From the NCBI GenBank assembly GCA_017472605.1, contig JAFUPV010000002.1:1-64000 (forward strand): DNA of 64,000 nt. Direction: 5' to 3'. How positions within the stretch are numbered: position 1 is the first letter of the stretch; each line of letters opens with the position of its first letter. The notes beneath the pieces were generated by a model. That model ran no database searches and was not told where the DNA came from. It worked only from the letters and a program-made list of their open reading frames with translations. Position numbers and translations under genes: made by a program. Positions 1 to 6,320 of the stretch are shown piece by piece. The DNA is from Lachnospiraceae bacterium (GTDB taxonomy: Bacteria; Bacillota; Clostridia; Lachnospirales; Lachnospiraceae).

Positions 1-63
1 AAAAACGGCATGAAAGCTCAGCCGATTGAAATTTATTACCGCTTTATCGGCAAAATTGATTAA
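1..63 (+). CDS. C-terminal tail of a serine recombinase (partial)
   Basis: The window opens in an open frame of 20 codons ending with TAA at 61-63. The peptide reads ...QPIEIYYRFIGKID, which matches the typical end of DUF4368-type large serine recombinases (family knowledge; the usual pattern is QxIEIYYxFIG). Everything upstream is outside the window, so catalytic residues cannot be seen. If right, a second integrated element lies immediately to the left and the two elements are stacked. The call rests on a short motif only. Confidence 0.5.
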   Translation, partial: KNGMKAQPIEIYYRFIGKID

Positions 64-71
64 AAAATGGA

Positions 72-109
72 ATATGAGTGCCTATAAAACACAAAATAGG
101 CACTCATAT
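72..109. terminator. Perfect 14-bp inverted repeat after the recombinase tail
   Basis: ATATGAGTGCCTAT (72-85) and ATAGGCACTCATAT (96-109) pair perfectly around a 10-nt A-rich loop, nine bases after the upstream stop codon. There is no clear T-run, so it may be a weak or bidirectional terminator, or part of an element end. Confidence 0.5.
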
Positions 110-126
110 AGAAGAAATATCTTTAA

Positions 127-234
127 CTATGTGAAGCCGGTATCACTACCCCCTCTATCCGTTTATGGAAAAAGGTAGCTAATGTGCTGGGGCTAAAGAT
201 GCAGGATCTAGAGTTTGAGGTGGTGGAGGCGTGA
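127..234 (+). pseudogene. 5'-truncated XRE-type helix-turn-helix regulator
   Basis: The frame is open from just after a TAA at 124-126 to TGA at 232-234 and encodes LCEAGITTPSIRLWKKVANV followed by LGLKMQDLE. This is the second half of an XRE/HTH_3 domain (E-x-G ... PSI ... K-x-A-x-x-L-G ... D-L-E). No start codon precedes the homologous part. The stop sits one base before the ATG of the next gene, so the two were probably native operon partners and the 5' part was lost at the junction with the element to the left. Confidence 0.55.
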
Positions 235-235
235 T

Positions 236-640
236 ATGGCTAAAGGTAATTATAAGGAGCTGGAAATAGACACCTTTTATACGGTTTACAAGTGGATGAG
301 CTACTTAGAGATAGATCCTAAAAAAGGTGCAAAGAAAACTACTAAAAAGAGGCTTGCAGGGATAGATAAGGAGATTTACGCCATAATCTATGGATACTCT
401 TACGATGGAGAGCGATCTTGCTTTTATAGCCTTTCACAGTTTGCAGAGATTACAGGAGCTACTAGAAAATCGGTATCAACATCACTAAAGGGGCTGGAGG
501 CTAATGAGCTTATCTCTGTAGAGAGGGAAAAACGAGGCAGAGCCTATGAAAAGACTTTCTACAAAGTGAACTTAGAAAAAGTCCCTGTATCGGACAAGTT
601 TAAGCCACAGGTAGAGAAAGAAACGGAAAGATATTTTTAG
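236..640 (+). CDS. Winged-helix DNA-binding protein, possibly replication-related
   Basis: The protein has 134 residues. The ATG at 236 was chosen because it follows the upstream stop by one base. The middle part (SCFYSLSQFAEITGATRKSV then a helix and a basic wing, EREKRGRAYEKTFYKV) has the look of a helix-turn-helix plus wing, as in phage and plasmid replication or partition proteins. No catalytic motif is visible. Directly downstream are a hairpin and repeated GTGTAGTAAAWTTT boxes, which would fit an initiator or repressor binding next to its own gene. That link is inference; the fold call is moderate and the role unknown. Confidence 0.5.
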   Translation: MAKGNYKELEIDTFYTVYKWMSYLEIDPKKGAKKTTKKRLAGIDKEIYAIIYGYSYDGERSCFYSLSQFAEITGATRKSVSTSLKGLEANELISVEREKRGRAYEKTFYKVNLEKVPVSDKFKPQVEKETERYF

Positions 641-646
641 TATGGT

Positions 647-767
647 AAAATTTACTACACTATTATTAAAAATGGTGTAGTAAATTTTTCTCTTTTTTGC
701 TGTTTTGTGTAGTAAAATTTTCCGCTTGGTGTAGTAAATTTTTCCCTTTGGTGTAGTAAAATTTACA
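647..767. repeat. Iteron-like GTGTAGTAAAWTTT repeats (4 direct, 1 inverted)
   Basis: Direct copies start at 675, 707, 729 and 751, and an inverted copy lies at 647-660. Start-to-start spacings are 32, 22 and 22 bp, close to whole helical turns, as expected for a protein binding on one face of DNA. The inverted copy and the first direct copy form a perfect 14-bp stem (647-660 with 675-688) followed by a T-rich tract, so this part may also terminate the preceding gene. Candidate roles are a replication origin or an operator array. Confidence 0.7.
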
Positions 768-788
768 CCCAATAATAAAATATAAGGA

Positions 789-916
789 CTAAGGAAAAGA
801 GCTAAATCTCTTAAAGAGATTTAGGGAGGCGGAGCCTCCTCTACCCTCTTTCCTTAGTAATTTACTAAGAACTGGAGAGCTTAGATCCTTAGTGATCTGG
901 GATCCTCCTTTTTTTT
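789..916 (+). ncRNA. Multi-hairpin non-coding block ending in a terminator
   Basis: An outer stem (789-801 with 846-857) encloses two perfect hairpins: CTAAATCTCT/AGAGATTTAG (802-811, 815-824) and GGAGGC/GCCTCC (825-830, 834-839). The 3' strand of the outer stem also forms a competing hairpin, CTTAGTAA/TTACTAAG (853-869). A final stem, GATCC/GGATC extended by GGAG/CTCC (874-908), is followed by eight T (909-916). This reads as a structured RNA with a rho-independent end, or as a single-strand or replication origin. No homologue was recognised. Confidence 0.5.
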
Positions 917-920
917 AGGG

Positions 921-1045
921 AGCAATACACATTTTAGCCTAAAATGTGCCCTATCTTATGAGAGGAGGTTTTTATAAAAGTTTTTGAAGTTTTTATAAAA
1001 ATCAATACATATTTTGGGCTCAAATGCAGGCTATACTTATGAAGG
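921..1045 (+). promoter_or_regulatory. Duplicated promoter/operator block before the small-gene operon
   Basis: Two related blocks start at about 923 and 1003, each running from CAATACAYATTTT to a -10-like CTATCTTATGA or CTATACTTATGA. The first holds a perfect palindrome (CACATTTTAG, one base, CTAAAATGTG; 928-948); the second is a degenerate version. Between them TTTTTATAAAA occurs twice. The duplication upstream of an operon start suggests repressor sites over tandem promoters. No good -35 box is visible. Confidence 0.45.
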
Positions 1046-1065
1046 GATAATAAGGAGGTGCAGAG

Positions 1066-1275
1066 ATGGGAGTACTATTTACATTAGATACCACAGCGGA
1101 GTTACTGGGTAGAACTACCCAAACAGTAAGAAATATGGTAAGGCGTGGAGAGCTGGTAGCGGTATATCCGAAAACAGGTAAAAACGGTAGACCTAGTATG
1201 ATGATTACCGCCTCCAGTTACGGAGATTTTATTATTCACAAAGAAAGCAGAAAGGCAGGTAATAAAAATGTATAA
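1066..1275 (+). CDS. Small helix-turn-helix protein, excisionase/MerR-like
   Basis: A 69-residue protein with a strong AAGGAGGTG ribosome site at 1051-1059. The segment TAELLGRTTQTVRNMVRRGE is a helix-turn-helix of the kind found in excisionases and small MerR-like regulators, followed by a basic stretch (KTGKNGRPS) that could form a wing. It is the first gene of a long plus-strand operon and overlaps the next start by 8 bp. In an element with a serine recombinase, a directionality factor or an operon regulator are both plausible. The fold call is fair, the role is inference. Confidence 0.6.
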   Translation: MGVLFTLDTTAELLGRTTQTVRNMVRRGELVAVYPKTGKNGRPSMMITASSYGDFIIHKESRKAGNKNV

Positions 1276-1963
1276 CTATGTAGGAAAATTGAAAACAGAT
1301 GCAGAGATGGAGTATGAGCGTAAGTATGGTGGTAAATCCGATGCAGAGATGAATGATATTGTAGGCGGTATGCTTAGTAAAAAGTTTGCTGATAGACGAG
1401 CTAAAGCTGAGCAGATGCGTACAGAGCAGGATGCTATGTATAATCTCCCTTATGCTGGGCTGGTTAAGGCTGTAGCAAGGGTAAGTAAGCAGGTAAAGGA
1501 TCTGGAGGGCAAGCCTGAGGAGCTCCTTAGTGCTAAGAGAAAGGCTTTAGAGGCTGAGTATGCAGATCTTGTTAAGCGTGGTATGCAGGATAATAATAAG
1601 GAGCTCTGGATTAGTCAAGAGCTGGTTAAGTATATGCAGGATCCAGAGGGCAAGTACAGAGAGGCTAAGCTCCAGCTCCAGCAGGCTAAAGCTGATCTTG
1701 ATATTTTCCTTAAACGAAAAGAGATCTGGGAGCAGGATAACGCAGATATTATTGATGCTGAGCGTATGCGTACTAAGAGAGCTGAGCTGATGCAAGCGGA
1801 TCCAGAGGCTCTTAGAGCTTTGGGTATTGAGCCAGAGGCAGTAAGTACCCCTGTAGCAGGATCTAAGGCGGATGATGGCAAAGGAGCCCTTAGAGAGGCT
1901 TTGAGATCTATTCATCCCCACGCTGCGGATGCTGAAATTGAGAATATGGTAAAGCTGGTGTAA
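1268..1963 (+). CDS. Coiled-coil protein of unknown function
   Basis: 231 residues, starting inside the end of the preceding gene (8-bp overlap). Nearly the whole chain is charged and helical, with long E/K/A/R-rich stretches (about residues 70-175) typical of coiled coils. There is a more variable linker (about 185-205) and a short C-terminal segment, ALRSIHPHAADAEIENMVKL, that could bind a partner. No signal peptide, cysteine or enzyme motif is visible. Position early in a cluster of small genes would fit a scaffold, but that is speculation; I do not recognise the family. Confidence 0.55.
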   Translation: MYNYVGKLKTDAEMEYERKYGGKSDAEMNDIVGGMLSKKFADRRAKAEQMRTEQDAMYNLPYAGLVKAVARVSKQVKDLEGKPEELLSAKRKALEAEYADLVKRGMQDNNKELWISQELVKYMQDPEGKYREAKLQLQQAKADLDIFLKRKEIWEQDNADIIDAERMRTKRAELMQADPEALRALGIEPEAVSTPVAGSKADDGKGALREALRSIHPHAADAEIENMVKLV

Positions 1964-1966
1964 GCT

Positions 1967-2173
1967 ATGGCAAAGAGTAACATAGATAAAGTAGGTATAA
2001 AGCTACAGCTCTTGGATCTGGTAGAGCCTTACGGAGTTACAGGTACAGAGCTTACCCCATTTACGGAGGAAACCTTAGCTATATTAGAGCTACCCTCACA
2101 GGAGAGGGATAAAGCTCTATATGAGCTGGCTGATAAAATCAAAAAATATTATGGAAAGACTAAGAGGGTATAA
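1967..2173 (+). CDS. Small unknown protein
   Basis: 68 residues, starting three bases after the preceding stop, so it should be co-translated with it. Its composition is acidic in the middle and basic at the end (KIKKYYGKTKRV), with predicted helices from about residues 40 to 62. No domain was recognised. Length, spacing and codon use match its neighbours, which supports it as a real gene of the element. Confidence 0.5.
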   Translation: MAKSNIDKVGIKLQLLDLVEPYGVTGTELTPFTEETLAILELPSQERDKALYELADKIKKYYGKTKRV

Positions 2174-2215
2174 TGCTACCCTCTTTAATTTTACTCAAAA
2201 AGGAGGTGTGTGGAA

Positions 2216-2416
2216 ATGATCGAGTTTGGAGCAAGGTTATCTTTGAAAGATAATATATATGCGACTATGCAGAAAAACCTTAAGCTACAAAAGCAGTTTA
2301 CGGAGCAGGTAGAGCAGACCAGAGCCAGCGTTAAAGGGCTGGGAAATGCTAAGGCTAGCCCTATTATGAGAGAGTGCGTAACTCCTCTAATGTACTCACT
2401 ATGGGTAAGTACTTAA
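2216..2416 (+). CDS. Tape-measure-like N-terminal fragment
   Basis: Start ATG 2216 lies 9 bases after an AAGGAGG site; GTG at 2210 is an alternative. The first 40 residues (MIEFGARLSLKDNIYATMQK then NLKLQKQFTEQV) resemble the start of phage tail tape-measure proteins, whose usual beginning is xxLSLKDxxSATMxK. Tape-measure proteins are hundreds of residues long, but this frame stops after 66. The last 15 residues look unrelated and overlap the next gene. It may be a truncated tail gene or a small protein that kept this module. Confidence 0.45.
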   Translation: MIEFGARLSLKDNIYATMQKNLKLQKQFTEQVEQTRASVKGLGNAKASPIMRECVTPLMYSLWVST

Positions 2417-2661
2417 AACTTATGACAAGGATAAAAGGCTCCGATTTTACTGAGAGGCTACAGATATATAAGGAGATGGAGCAGATGCTCCGAGAGATAA
2501 GGGATGATGAGCAGATAGAGGAAGTGAATACCTTTGAGTGGGTAAAAGAAGTACTCCTAGATGCAGGGGCAGTAAGGATTATGCCAGAGAAAAGCTCCAA
2601 AGAGGGCTGTAAGATCATCCCCTTATATATTGTTAAGGAGAGAATACAATGCAAAGAGTAA
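2374..2661 (+). CDS. Unknown protein
   Basis: Up to 95 residues from GTG 2374, or 86 from ATG 2401; neither start has a convincing ribosome site. It overlaps the preceding frame, so translation may be coupled. The core is a charged amphipathic helix (TERLQIYKEMEQMLREIRDD) followed by a compact C-terminal part with beta character (AGAVRIMPEKSSKEGCKIIP). No family was recognised. It ends 13 bases inside the next gene, consistent with a compact operon. Confidence 0.5.
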   Translation: MRNSSNVLTMGKYLKLMTRIKGSDFTERLQIYKEMEQMLREIRDDEQIEEVNTFEWVKEVLLDAGAVRIMPEKSSKEGCKIIPLYIVKERIQCKE

Positions 2662-2984
2662 CTTTTATATCAGCTCAGCCTTATCTATCCCTATCCTTTA
2701 AGGAGTTATCTATTACTGTGCAGTTTGTAAACCACTACTACTCTACGGAGGATCCTAAGCAGGTACAGCTCCTTAGAGAGTACGCAGGTATTAACTCTGT
2801 TACAGTAGCGGAGGCTGGAGAGAAAGGACTAGAGGAGCTTATAGAGCTCTATAATGAGGCAGAGGAGAAAATAATTAGAGAGGCAGAGGAAAGAGCTGAG
2901 GCAAGGCTGGAGGCGGAGAAACAGCGTAAAGAGGATCACGAGTTTTATAGCCTCCTTAGAATGAGTGATAAGGCATACCGATAA
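2649..2984 (+). CDS. Unknown protein with C-terminal coiled coil
   Basis: 111 residues, starting within the preceding gene. The first 45 residues are mixed (VTFISAQPYLSLSFKELSIT); residues 60-105 form a strongly charged helix (EEKIIREAEERAEARLEAEK) very likely to be a coiled coil. No known domain, signal peptide or catalytic motif is visible. Codon use matches the element. Confidence 0.5.
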   Translation: MQRVTFISAQPYLSLSFKELSITVQFVNHYYSTEDPKQVQLLREYAGINSVTVAEAGEKGLEELIELYNEAEEKIIREAEERAEARLEAEKQRKEDHEFYSLLRMSDKAYR

Positions 2985-3008
2985 AAAAAAGAGCGGAGGG
3001 CGGAAAAG

Positions 3009-3293
3009 ATGGCTAAAAAGGATCTTACTATGGATATAGTACAGGCACAGTTAAAGGTAGATATGGATAGAAAGATTATTGATTATCTGGATACCCATAA
3101 AGAGGAAAGAGATGCTCTGGAGCGTAAGGTAGTATCTCAGGAGCTACATAGTGCAGTATTAACGCTGATAGGCAGAGCTAGAGAGGATGGTATTATAGAG
3201 GTAAATCCTACTCTCACAAATGAGGATGTATGGATACTGTTAGCGTTAGGTGTATTGCCAGAGAAACAGGAAAAAGAAACAGATTGTAAGTAA
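3009..3293 (+). CDS. Unknown helical protein
   Basis: 94 residues, with a GGAGGGCGG ribosome site about seven bases upstream of the ATG. The sequence is helical and charged, with a central DTHKEERDALERKVVSQELH segment and a more hydrophobic end (NEDVWILLALGVLP). No family was recognised. A gap of about 95 bases follows before the next gene. Confidence 0.5.
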   Translation: MAKKDLTMDIVQAQLKVDMDRKIIDYLDTHKEERDALERKVVSQELHSAVLTLIGRAREDGIIEVNPTLTNEDVWILLALGVLPEKQEKETDCK

Positions 3294-3387
3294 AACTGGA
3301 GAAATTGAATGGAAAATAAAAAGAGAGCGGAAAGGGTTGGTATATACCCCCTCCCCCTCTCTTTCTTGATTGTAGGAGGTGCTTAGC

Positions 3388-3675
3388 GTGGCAGGAAAGA
3401 AAAAAGCGGAGCCCCCTGTAACGCTGGAGGCTCTTAGAGATACCTGTGTAGCTATAGCATTTTCTGTAAAGCGTGGAGAAATGACCGCTACTAATGCTAA
3501 CGCTATGACAAATGCCCTTAGGAGTGCGATATATGCGGAGCAGATGAGGCTCAATAGGGATAGAGCGGATGCTGGAGGCACAGAGGATCTAAATAAAGGC
3601 TGTACTAGAGAGCTCTCACAGGATGCTAAGGATAAGCTGGATGAGATCTATAAGGCTATGGCAGGGATTGAGTGA
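3388..3675 (+). CDS. Unknown protein, paralogue of the next gene
   Basis: 95 residues from GTG 3388, placed ten bases after AGGAGG; the upstream GTG at 3379 overlaps the ribosome site and is rejected. The protein carries NANAMTNALRSA in the middle and ELSQDAKDKLDEIYKAM at the end. The next gene has DCNALTNGYRSA and ELSKEDKDRLDKIAVLL at matching places, so the two are diverged tandem paralogues. No known domain was recognised. Confidence 0.55.
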   Translation: MAGKKKAEPPVTLEALRDTCVAIAFSVKRGEMTATNANAMTNALRSAIYAEQMRLNRDRADAGGTEDLNKGCTRELSQDAKDKLDEIYKAMAGIE

Positions 3676-3692
3676 GAGATGGAGGTGCTAGT

Positions 3693-4004
3693 ATGGAGCA
3701 TTTGGATGTAAAGAGCCTCTTAGAAAAGGCGGTAAAATCAGCGGATAGTATTATCATTACCACTAATAAAATGAAAGAGGGCAAAATAAAGGCGGTAGAT
3801 TGTAATGCTTTAACAAATGGCTACAGATCCGCAGGTAATCTCTATTTGAGTGTGGTACAGGCTGTAGAGGGCTCTACATTAACGCTAAAGAGCTGTGAGG
3901 CTCCTGTGGAGCTCTCCAAAGAGGATAAGGATAGGCTTGATAAAATCGCTGTATTGCTGGGAGAAAAGCCTAGCAAGCGGAAAGCTAAAAAGGAGGGCAA
4001 GTAA
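3693..4004 (+). CDS. Unknown protein, paralogue of the preceding gene
   Basis: 103 residues from ATG 3693, the codon correctly spaced after GGAGGTG; an upstream ATG at 3672 lacks a ribosome site. It shares an asparagine-rich core (DCNALTNGYRSA) and a helical end (ELSKEDKDRLDKI) with the preceding gene, and adds a basic tail (KPSKRKAKKEGK) that could bind nucleic acid. It ends one base before the next start. Function unknown. Confidence 0.55.
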   Translation: MEHLDVKSLLEKAVKSADSIIITTNKMKEGKIKAVDCNALTNGYRSAGNLYLSVVQAVEGSTLTLKSCEAPVELSKEDKDRLDKIAVLLGEKPSKRKAKKEGK

Positions 4005-4005
4005 T

Positions 4006-4353
4006 ATGAATTTCAAGAAACGAGAGGCGGAGCTGGAGAGAAAGTTTTATAAAAACAGAATGGATCTTATCGCCATTAGTACTACAGCTCCGATCAATCA
4101 GCAGATCATAGCTAGGCTCTCCGCTTTAGCGTGGCATTTTAAGCAGAGCTATAAAACGGATGCAGTATATTACTATGTATCCAAAAAGGCTTATAAGGAG
4201 GATCTGGAGCAGATCCAGCTACAAGAGAAAAGGCTGATTAAAGGCGGAGCTTATGAGGCGGAGGCTCTGGAGGCTATTAAGGATATTAAAGAGTATCTCT
4301 GGCTAGTAGGCGGTAGCAAGGTAAGACAGCCAGACAGAAACAGAGTTTATTAG
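4006..4353 (+). CDS. Unknown basic helical protein
   Basis: 115 residues from ATG 4006, with AGGAGGG nine bases upstream and one base between the previous stop and this ATG. It begins with a charged helix (FKKREAELERKFYKNRMD), has a tyrosine-rich middle (TDAVYYYVSKKAYKED) and ends with a basic segment. No domain was recognised. A longer frame upstream in the same phase is rejected because it overlaps the previous gene fully and lacks a ribosome site. Confidence 0.55.
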   Translation: MNFKKREAELERKFYKNRMDLIAISTTAPINQQIIARLSALAWHFKQSYKTDAVYYYVSKKAYKEDLEQIQLQEKRLIKGGAYEAEALEAIKDIKEYLWLVGGSKVRQPDRNRVY

Positions 4354-4366
4354 GAGGGTTAGCGTT

Positions 4367-4567
4367 ATGCAAGTTAAAACAGTAGAGGATAAATTAGAGG
4401 ATCTCTCCGCTGGGTGTATGTTTTGCTATAACACGATTAAGAGGATCGTAGCTGATGGCAAAGAGATTATACAGGCAGAGGGAAAGACAAAAGAGGCACA
4501 GGGCTATATTAAGGAGCTGGAGCTCAAATTACAGGAGCTTAGACAGAGTGTGCCTAAGGAGGGGTAA
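4367..4567 (+). CDS. Small unknown protein with coiled-coil tendency
   Basis: 66 residues with an AGGAGGG ribosome site. It contains a C-x2-C pair (SAGCMFCYN) near residue 17 and then a long charged helix (AQGYIKELELKLQELRQSV). The cysteine pair alone is too little for a zinc site. It ends four bases before the next start, within the same operon. Confidence 0.5.
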   Translation: MQVKTVEDKLEDLSAGCMFCYNTIKRIVADGKEIIQAEGKTKEAQGYIKELELKLQELRQSVPKEG

Positions 4568-4570
4568 GCT

Positions 4571-5017
4571 ATGAGAGCGGTATTTATGTGTACTGAGGGA
4601 GCTTACAGGCAGGTAGGCTACTGGGATGTAAACGGAGCTAGCCCTGTGTATGGTGCAAGTTATGCGGAGGAACTGGAGATATATAAAGCTCCTCATTTTG
4701 TAGGGGCTACAGTAGTGCTCCCAAACACAGAAACAGCTAGAGGTAAGTTTTACCTGTTTAGTGAGGGTAAAGATCATAATCAGCTAACTCTCACGGATGC
4801 AAAAGAGATCTATAATATGCGTAAGTGGATCCAGAGCAGAGGTAGCAATAATACAGATTTTGTAGAGCTATCCTGTGATGAGGAGGCAGAGCATATTACA
4901 GGGGCGTATTTTATGGAGCCTGTGGCGGTGCCTAAGGAGCCTGTAAAGGCTACAGAGCCACAGGAGGAGCCTACAGAGTGGGATCTAAAGTATTCCAGTA
5001 TGCTTAGGCGTAGATAA
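4571..5017 (+). CDS. Unknown protein with FSEGxDHNQLTL motif
   Basis: 148 residues, ribosome site AAGGAGGGG. The first 85 residues have beta character and end in YLFSEGKDHNQLTLTDAKEI; a helix and a proline/glutamate-rich tail follow (about residues 115-140). The next gene carries the same motif (YTFSEGADHNQLTL) at the end of a domain of similar length, followed by a similar helix. The two are therefore paralogues, this one with an added acidic tail. The motif does not match any family I know. Confidence 0.55.
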   Translation: MRAVFMCTEGAYRQVGYWDVNGASPVYGASYAEELEIYKAPHFVGATVVLPNTETARGKFYLFSEGKDHNQLTLTDAKEIYNMRKWIQSRGSNNTDFVELSCDEEAEHITGAYFMEPVAVPKEPVKATEPQEEPTEWDLKYSSMLRRR

Positions 5018-5067
5018 GGTTTATAAAGGCAGAAAAGCCTAAAATATATTAACAAATGGAGGTAAAA

Positions 5068-5373
5068 ATGGGAGTAACATTTAGAAGTGAACAGGCGTAC
5101 TTGATGGTAGCACACGATACTATTTTTAGCGTAGGTGTGGTACCTACTATTTATAAGCCTACAGAGGATGGTAAAGGTAGAGTGTGGATCGGAACACAGG
5201 AGGAATGGGAGGCGTTGCAGAAACTCCCAGATCCAGAAATGGTAAACCGCTCTTATACCTTTAGTGAGGGAGCCGATCATAACCAGCTTACTTTAGAGCG
5301 TGAGGATGCTATTGAGGGAATGAGATCCTACATCAAGCGTAGAAAAGATAAACTTATTACAGAGGTAAAATAA
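5068..5373 (+). CDS. Unknown protein with FSEGxDHNQLTL motif, shorter paralogue
   Basis: 101 residues from ATG 5068, which follows GGAGGTAAAA; an ATG at 5056 precedes the ribosome site and is rejected. The domain ends in YTFSEGADHNQLTLEREDAI and then MRSYIKRRKDK, parallel to the preceding gene but without its tail. Motif conservation between otherwise diverged copies suggests a functional core, perhaps a binding or catalytic loop around D-H-N. Function unknown. It is the last gene before a terminator. Confidence 0.55.
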   Translation: MGVTFRSEQAYLMVAHDTIFSVGVVPTIYKPTEDGKGRVWIGTQEEWEALQKLPDPEMVNRSYTFSEGADHNQLTLEREDAIEGMRSYIKRRKDKLITEVK

Positions 5374-5485
5374 ATACGGATATAAGCCACTTACGAGGGG
5401 CTTTATCAAGATAACCAGTTACTCCTTACTGGGGATCTTATATAGCACATTTCAGCGTGTTTCGGTATGTGTATTTTTCGGAGAG

Positions 5486-5525
5486 AGGCTACAGCTTGCT
5501 TAATTGCAGGTTGTAGCCTTTTTTC
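5486..5525 (+). terminator. Rho-independent terminator
   Basis: AGGCTACA and TGTAGCCT form an 8-bp stem followed by a T-run. It closes the first block of small genes in the element. Confidence 0.75.
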
Positions 5526-5584
5526 TTTTTTATTCCTAAAAAATGAGGTATAATGTGATTATGATATTGCAGGAGGTACAGATT

Positions 5585-5800
5585 ATGAGCTTAGGCGATT
5601 TGTTAAATAAATATGGTAAGCCAGATACTAAAGGCTGGTTTTCGGAGAAAGGCACACAGGAGGCAAGCTGTGAGGGCTGTATCTTTGATACTGGGGATCC
5701 TAAGTACTGTTTAATCTATCTGGAGGAGGCAGGAAAGGAAAAGCCCCAGAGCTGTAAGCACAGAAAGACCTTTAAGGAGGATGTTTTAGGTGGAAAATAA
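5585..5800 (+). CDS. Small cysteine-containing protein
   Basis: 71 residues from ATG 5585, after AGGAGGTACAGATT; an in-phase ATG at 5543 lies before the ribosome site. Four cysteines (CEGC, DPKYC, QSCKH) give a C-x2-C-x9-C-x13-C-x-H pattern that could bind zinc or a metal cluster. A TATAAT box at 5549-5554 may be the promoter of this second small operon, although no -35 box is clear. No family was recognised. Confidence 0.55.
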   Translation: MSLGDLLNKYGKPDTKGWFSEKGTQEASCEGCIFDTGDPKYCLIYLEEAGKEKPQSCKHRKTFKEDVLGGK

Positions 5801-5981
5801 GTTTATAGAGAGCTCCTACTATAAGAGCCTCCAGAGCGATATACAGAGAGGCTACAGGCAGGTAGGACACGCTTTAGATAATTATGGTGTAGATATGCCT
5901 AAAGATCTTAGAGAGGCTCTGGAGGGGCTGTATGAGGCTCACAGGGTGGTATTAAAAGCTATGGAGGGTAAACAATGCTAA
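5790..5981 (+). CDS. Small unknown helical protein
   Basis: 63 residues from GTG 5790, nine bases after AAGGAGG and overlapping the end of the previous gene. The chain is helical (YYKSLQSDIQRGYRQVGHAL, then LREALEGLYEAHRVVLKAM). It ends inside the next gene, so the three small genes here are probably translationally coupled. No domain was recognised. Confidence 0.5.
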   Translation: MENKFIESSYYKSLQSDIQRGYRQVGHALDNYGVDMPKDLREALEGLYEAHRVVLKAMEGKQC

Positions 5982-6163
5982 GGATCGTAGAGCGTATAGA
6001 TTTTAGGATACATACCCTAGAGGATGGGGATATATGCGTAGAGGGCTATACCCTAGAGGATGGCTCACAGGCGGTATATATAAAAGACCATTGGGAGCGG
6101 AATAAAGGGAATATAGAGCCAGTATTAGAGGCTGGAGAGATCATAGGCTTTAATCTGGTATGA
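5975..6163 (+). CDS. Small unknown protein with duplicated TLEDG segment
   Basis: 62 residues; its ATG overlaps the stop of the previous gene by 7 bp. HTLEDGDICVEG and YTLEDGSQAVYI form a short internal repeat, suggesting a small beta-rich fold made of two similar hairpins. It is the last gene before a terminator. Family unknown. Confidence 0.5.
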   Translation: MLRIVERIDFRIHTLEDGDICVEGYTLEDGSQAVYIKDHWERNKGNIEPVLEAGEIIGFNLV

Positions 6164-6167
6164 GCTG

Positions 6168-6202
6168 GGGCTAGGGAGTGTATCCTTAGCCTCTTATTTT
6201 TT
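6168..6202 (+). terminator. Rho-independent terminator
   Basis: GGGCTAGGG and CCTTAGCC form a near-perfect stem around AGTGTAT, followed by CTCTTATTTTTT. It separates the small genes from the recombinase. Confidence 0.7.
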
Positions 6203-6320
6203 ATATATGGGCTGTATGTTTTTATACAGGGGCTATCTAAAATTAAACTCTCTCCGTGATTATGATATATAAGCCTCAAAAGAGAGGCGAGAAACAGGAT
6301 CACTAAAGGAGGTTTACAGG

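Noticed and set aside
137-155. TATCACTACC at the left end resembling TATCAACTACC near 8075
   Set aside because: The left copy lies within the XRE reading frame and is too short to be taken as the matching attachment site.
1547-1921. Minus-strand frames opposite the coiled-coil gene of the element
   Set aside because: Low-complexity L/S-rich peptides that mirror the E/K/A-rich plus-strand gene; no starts or motifs.
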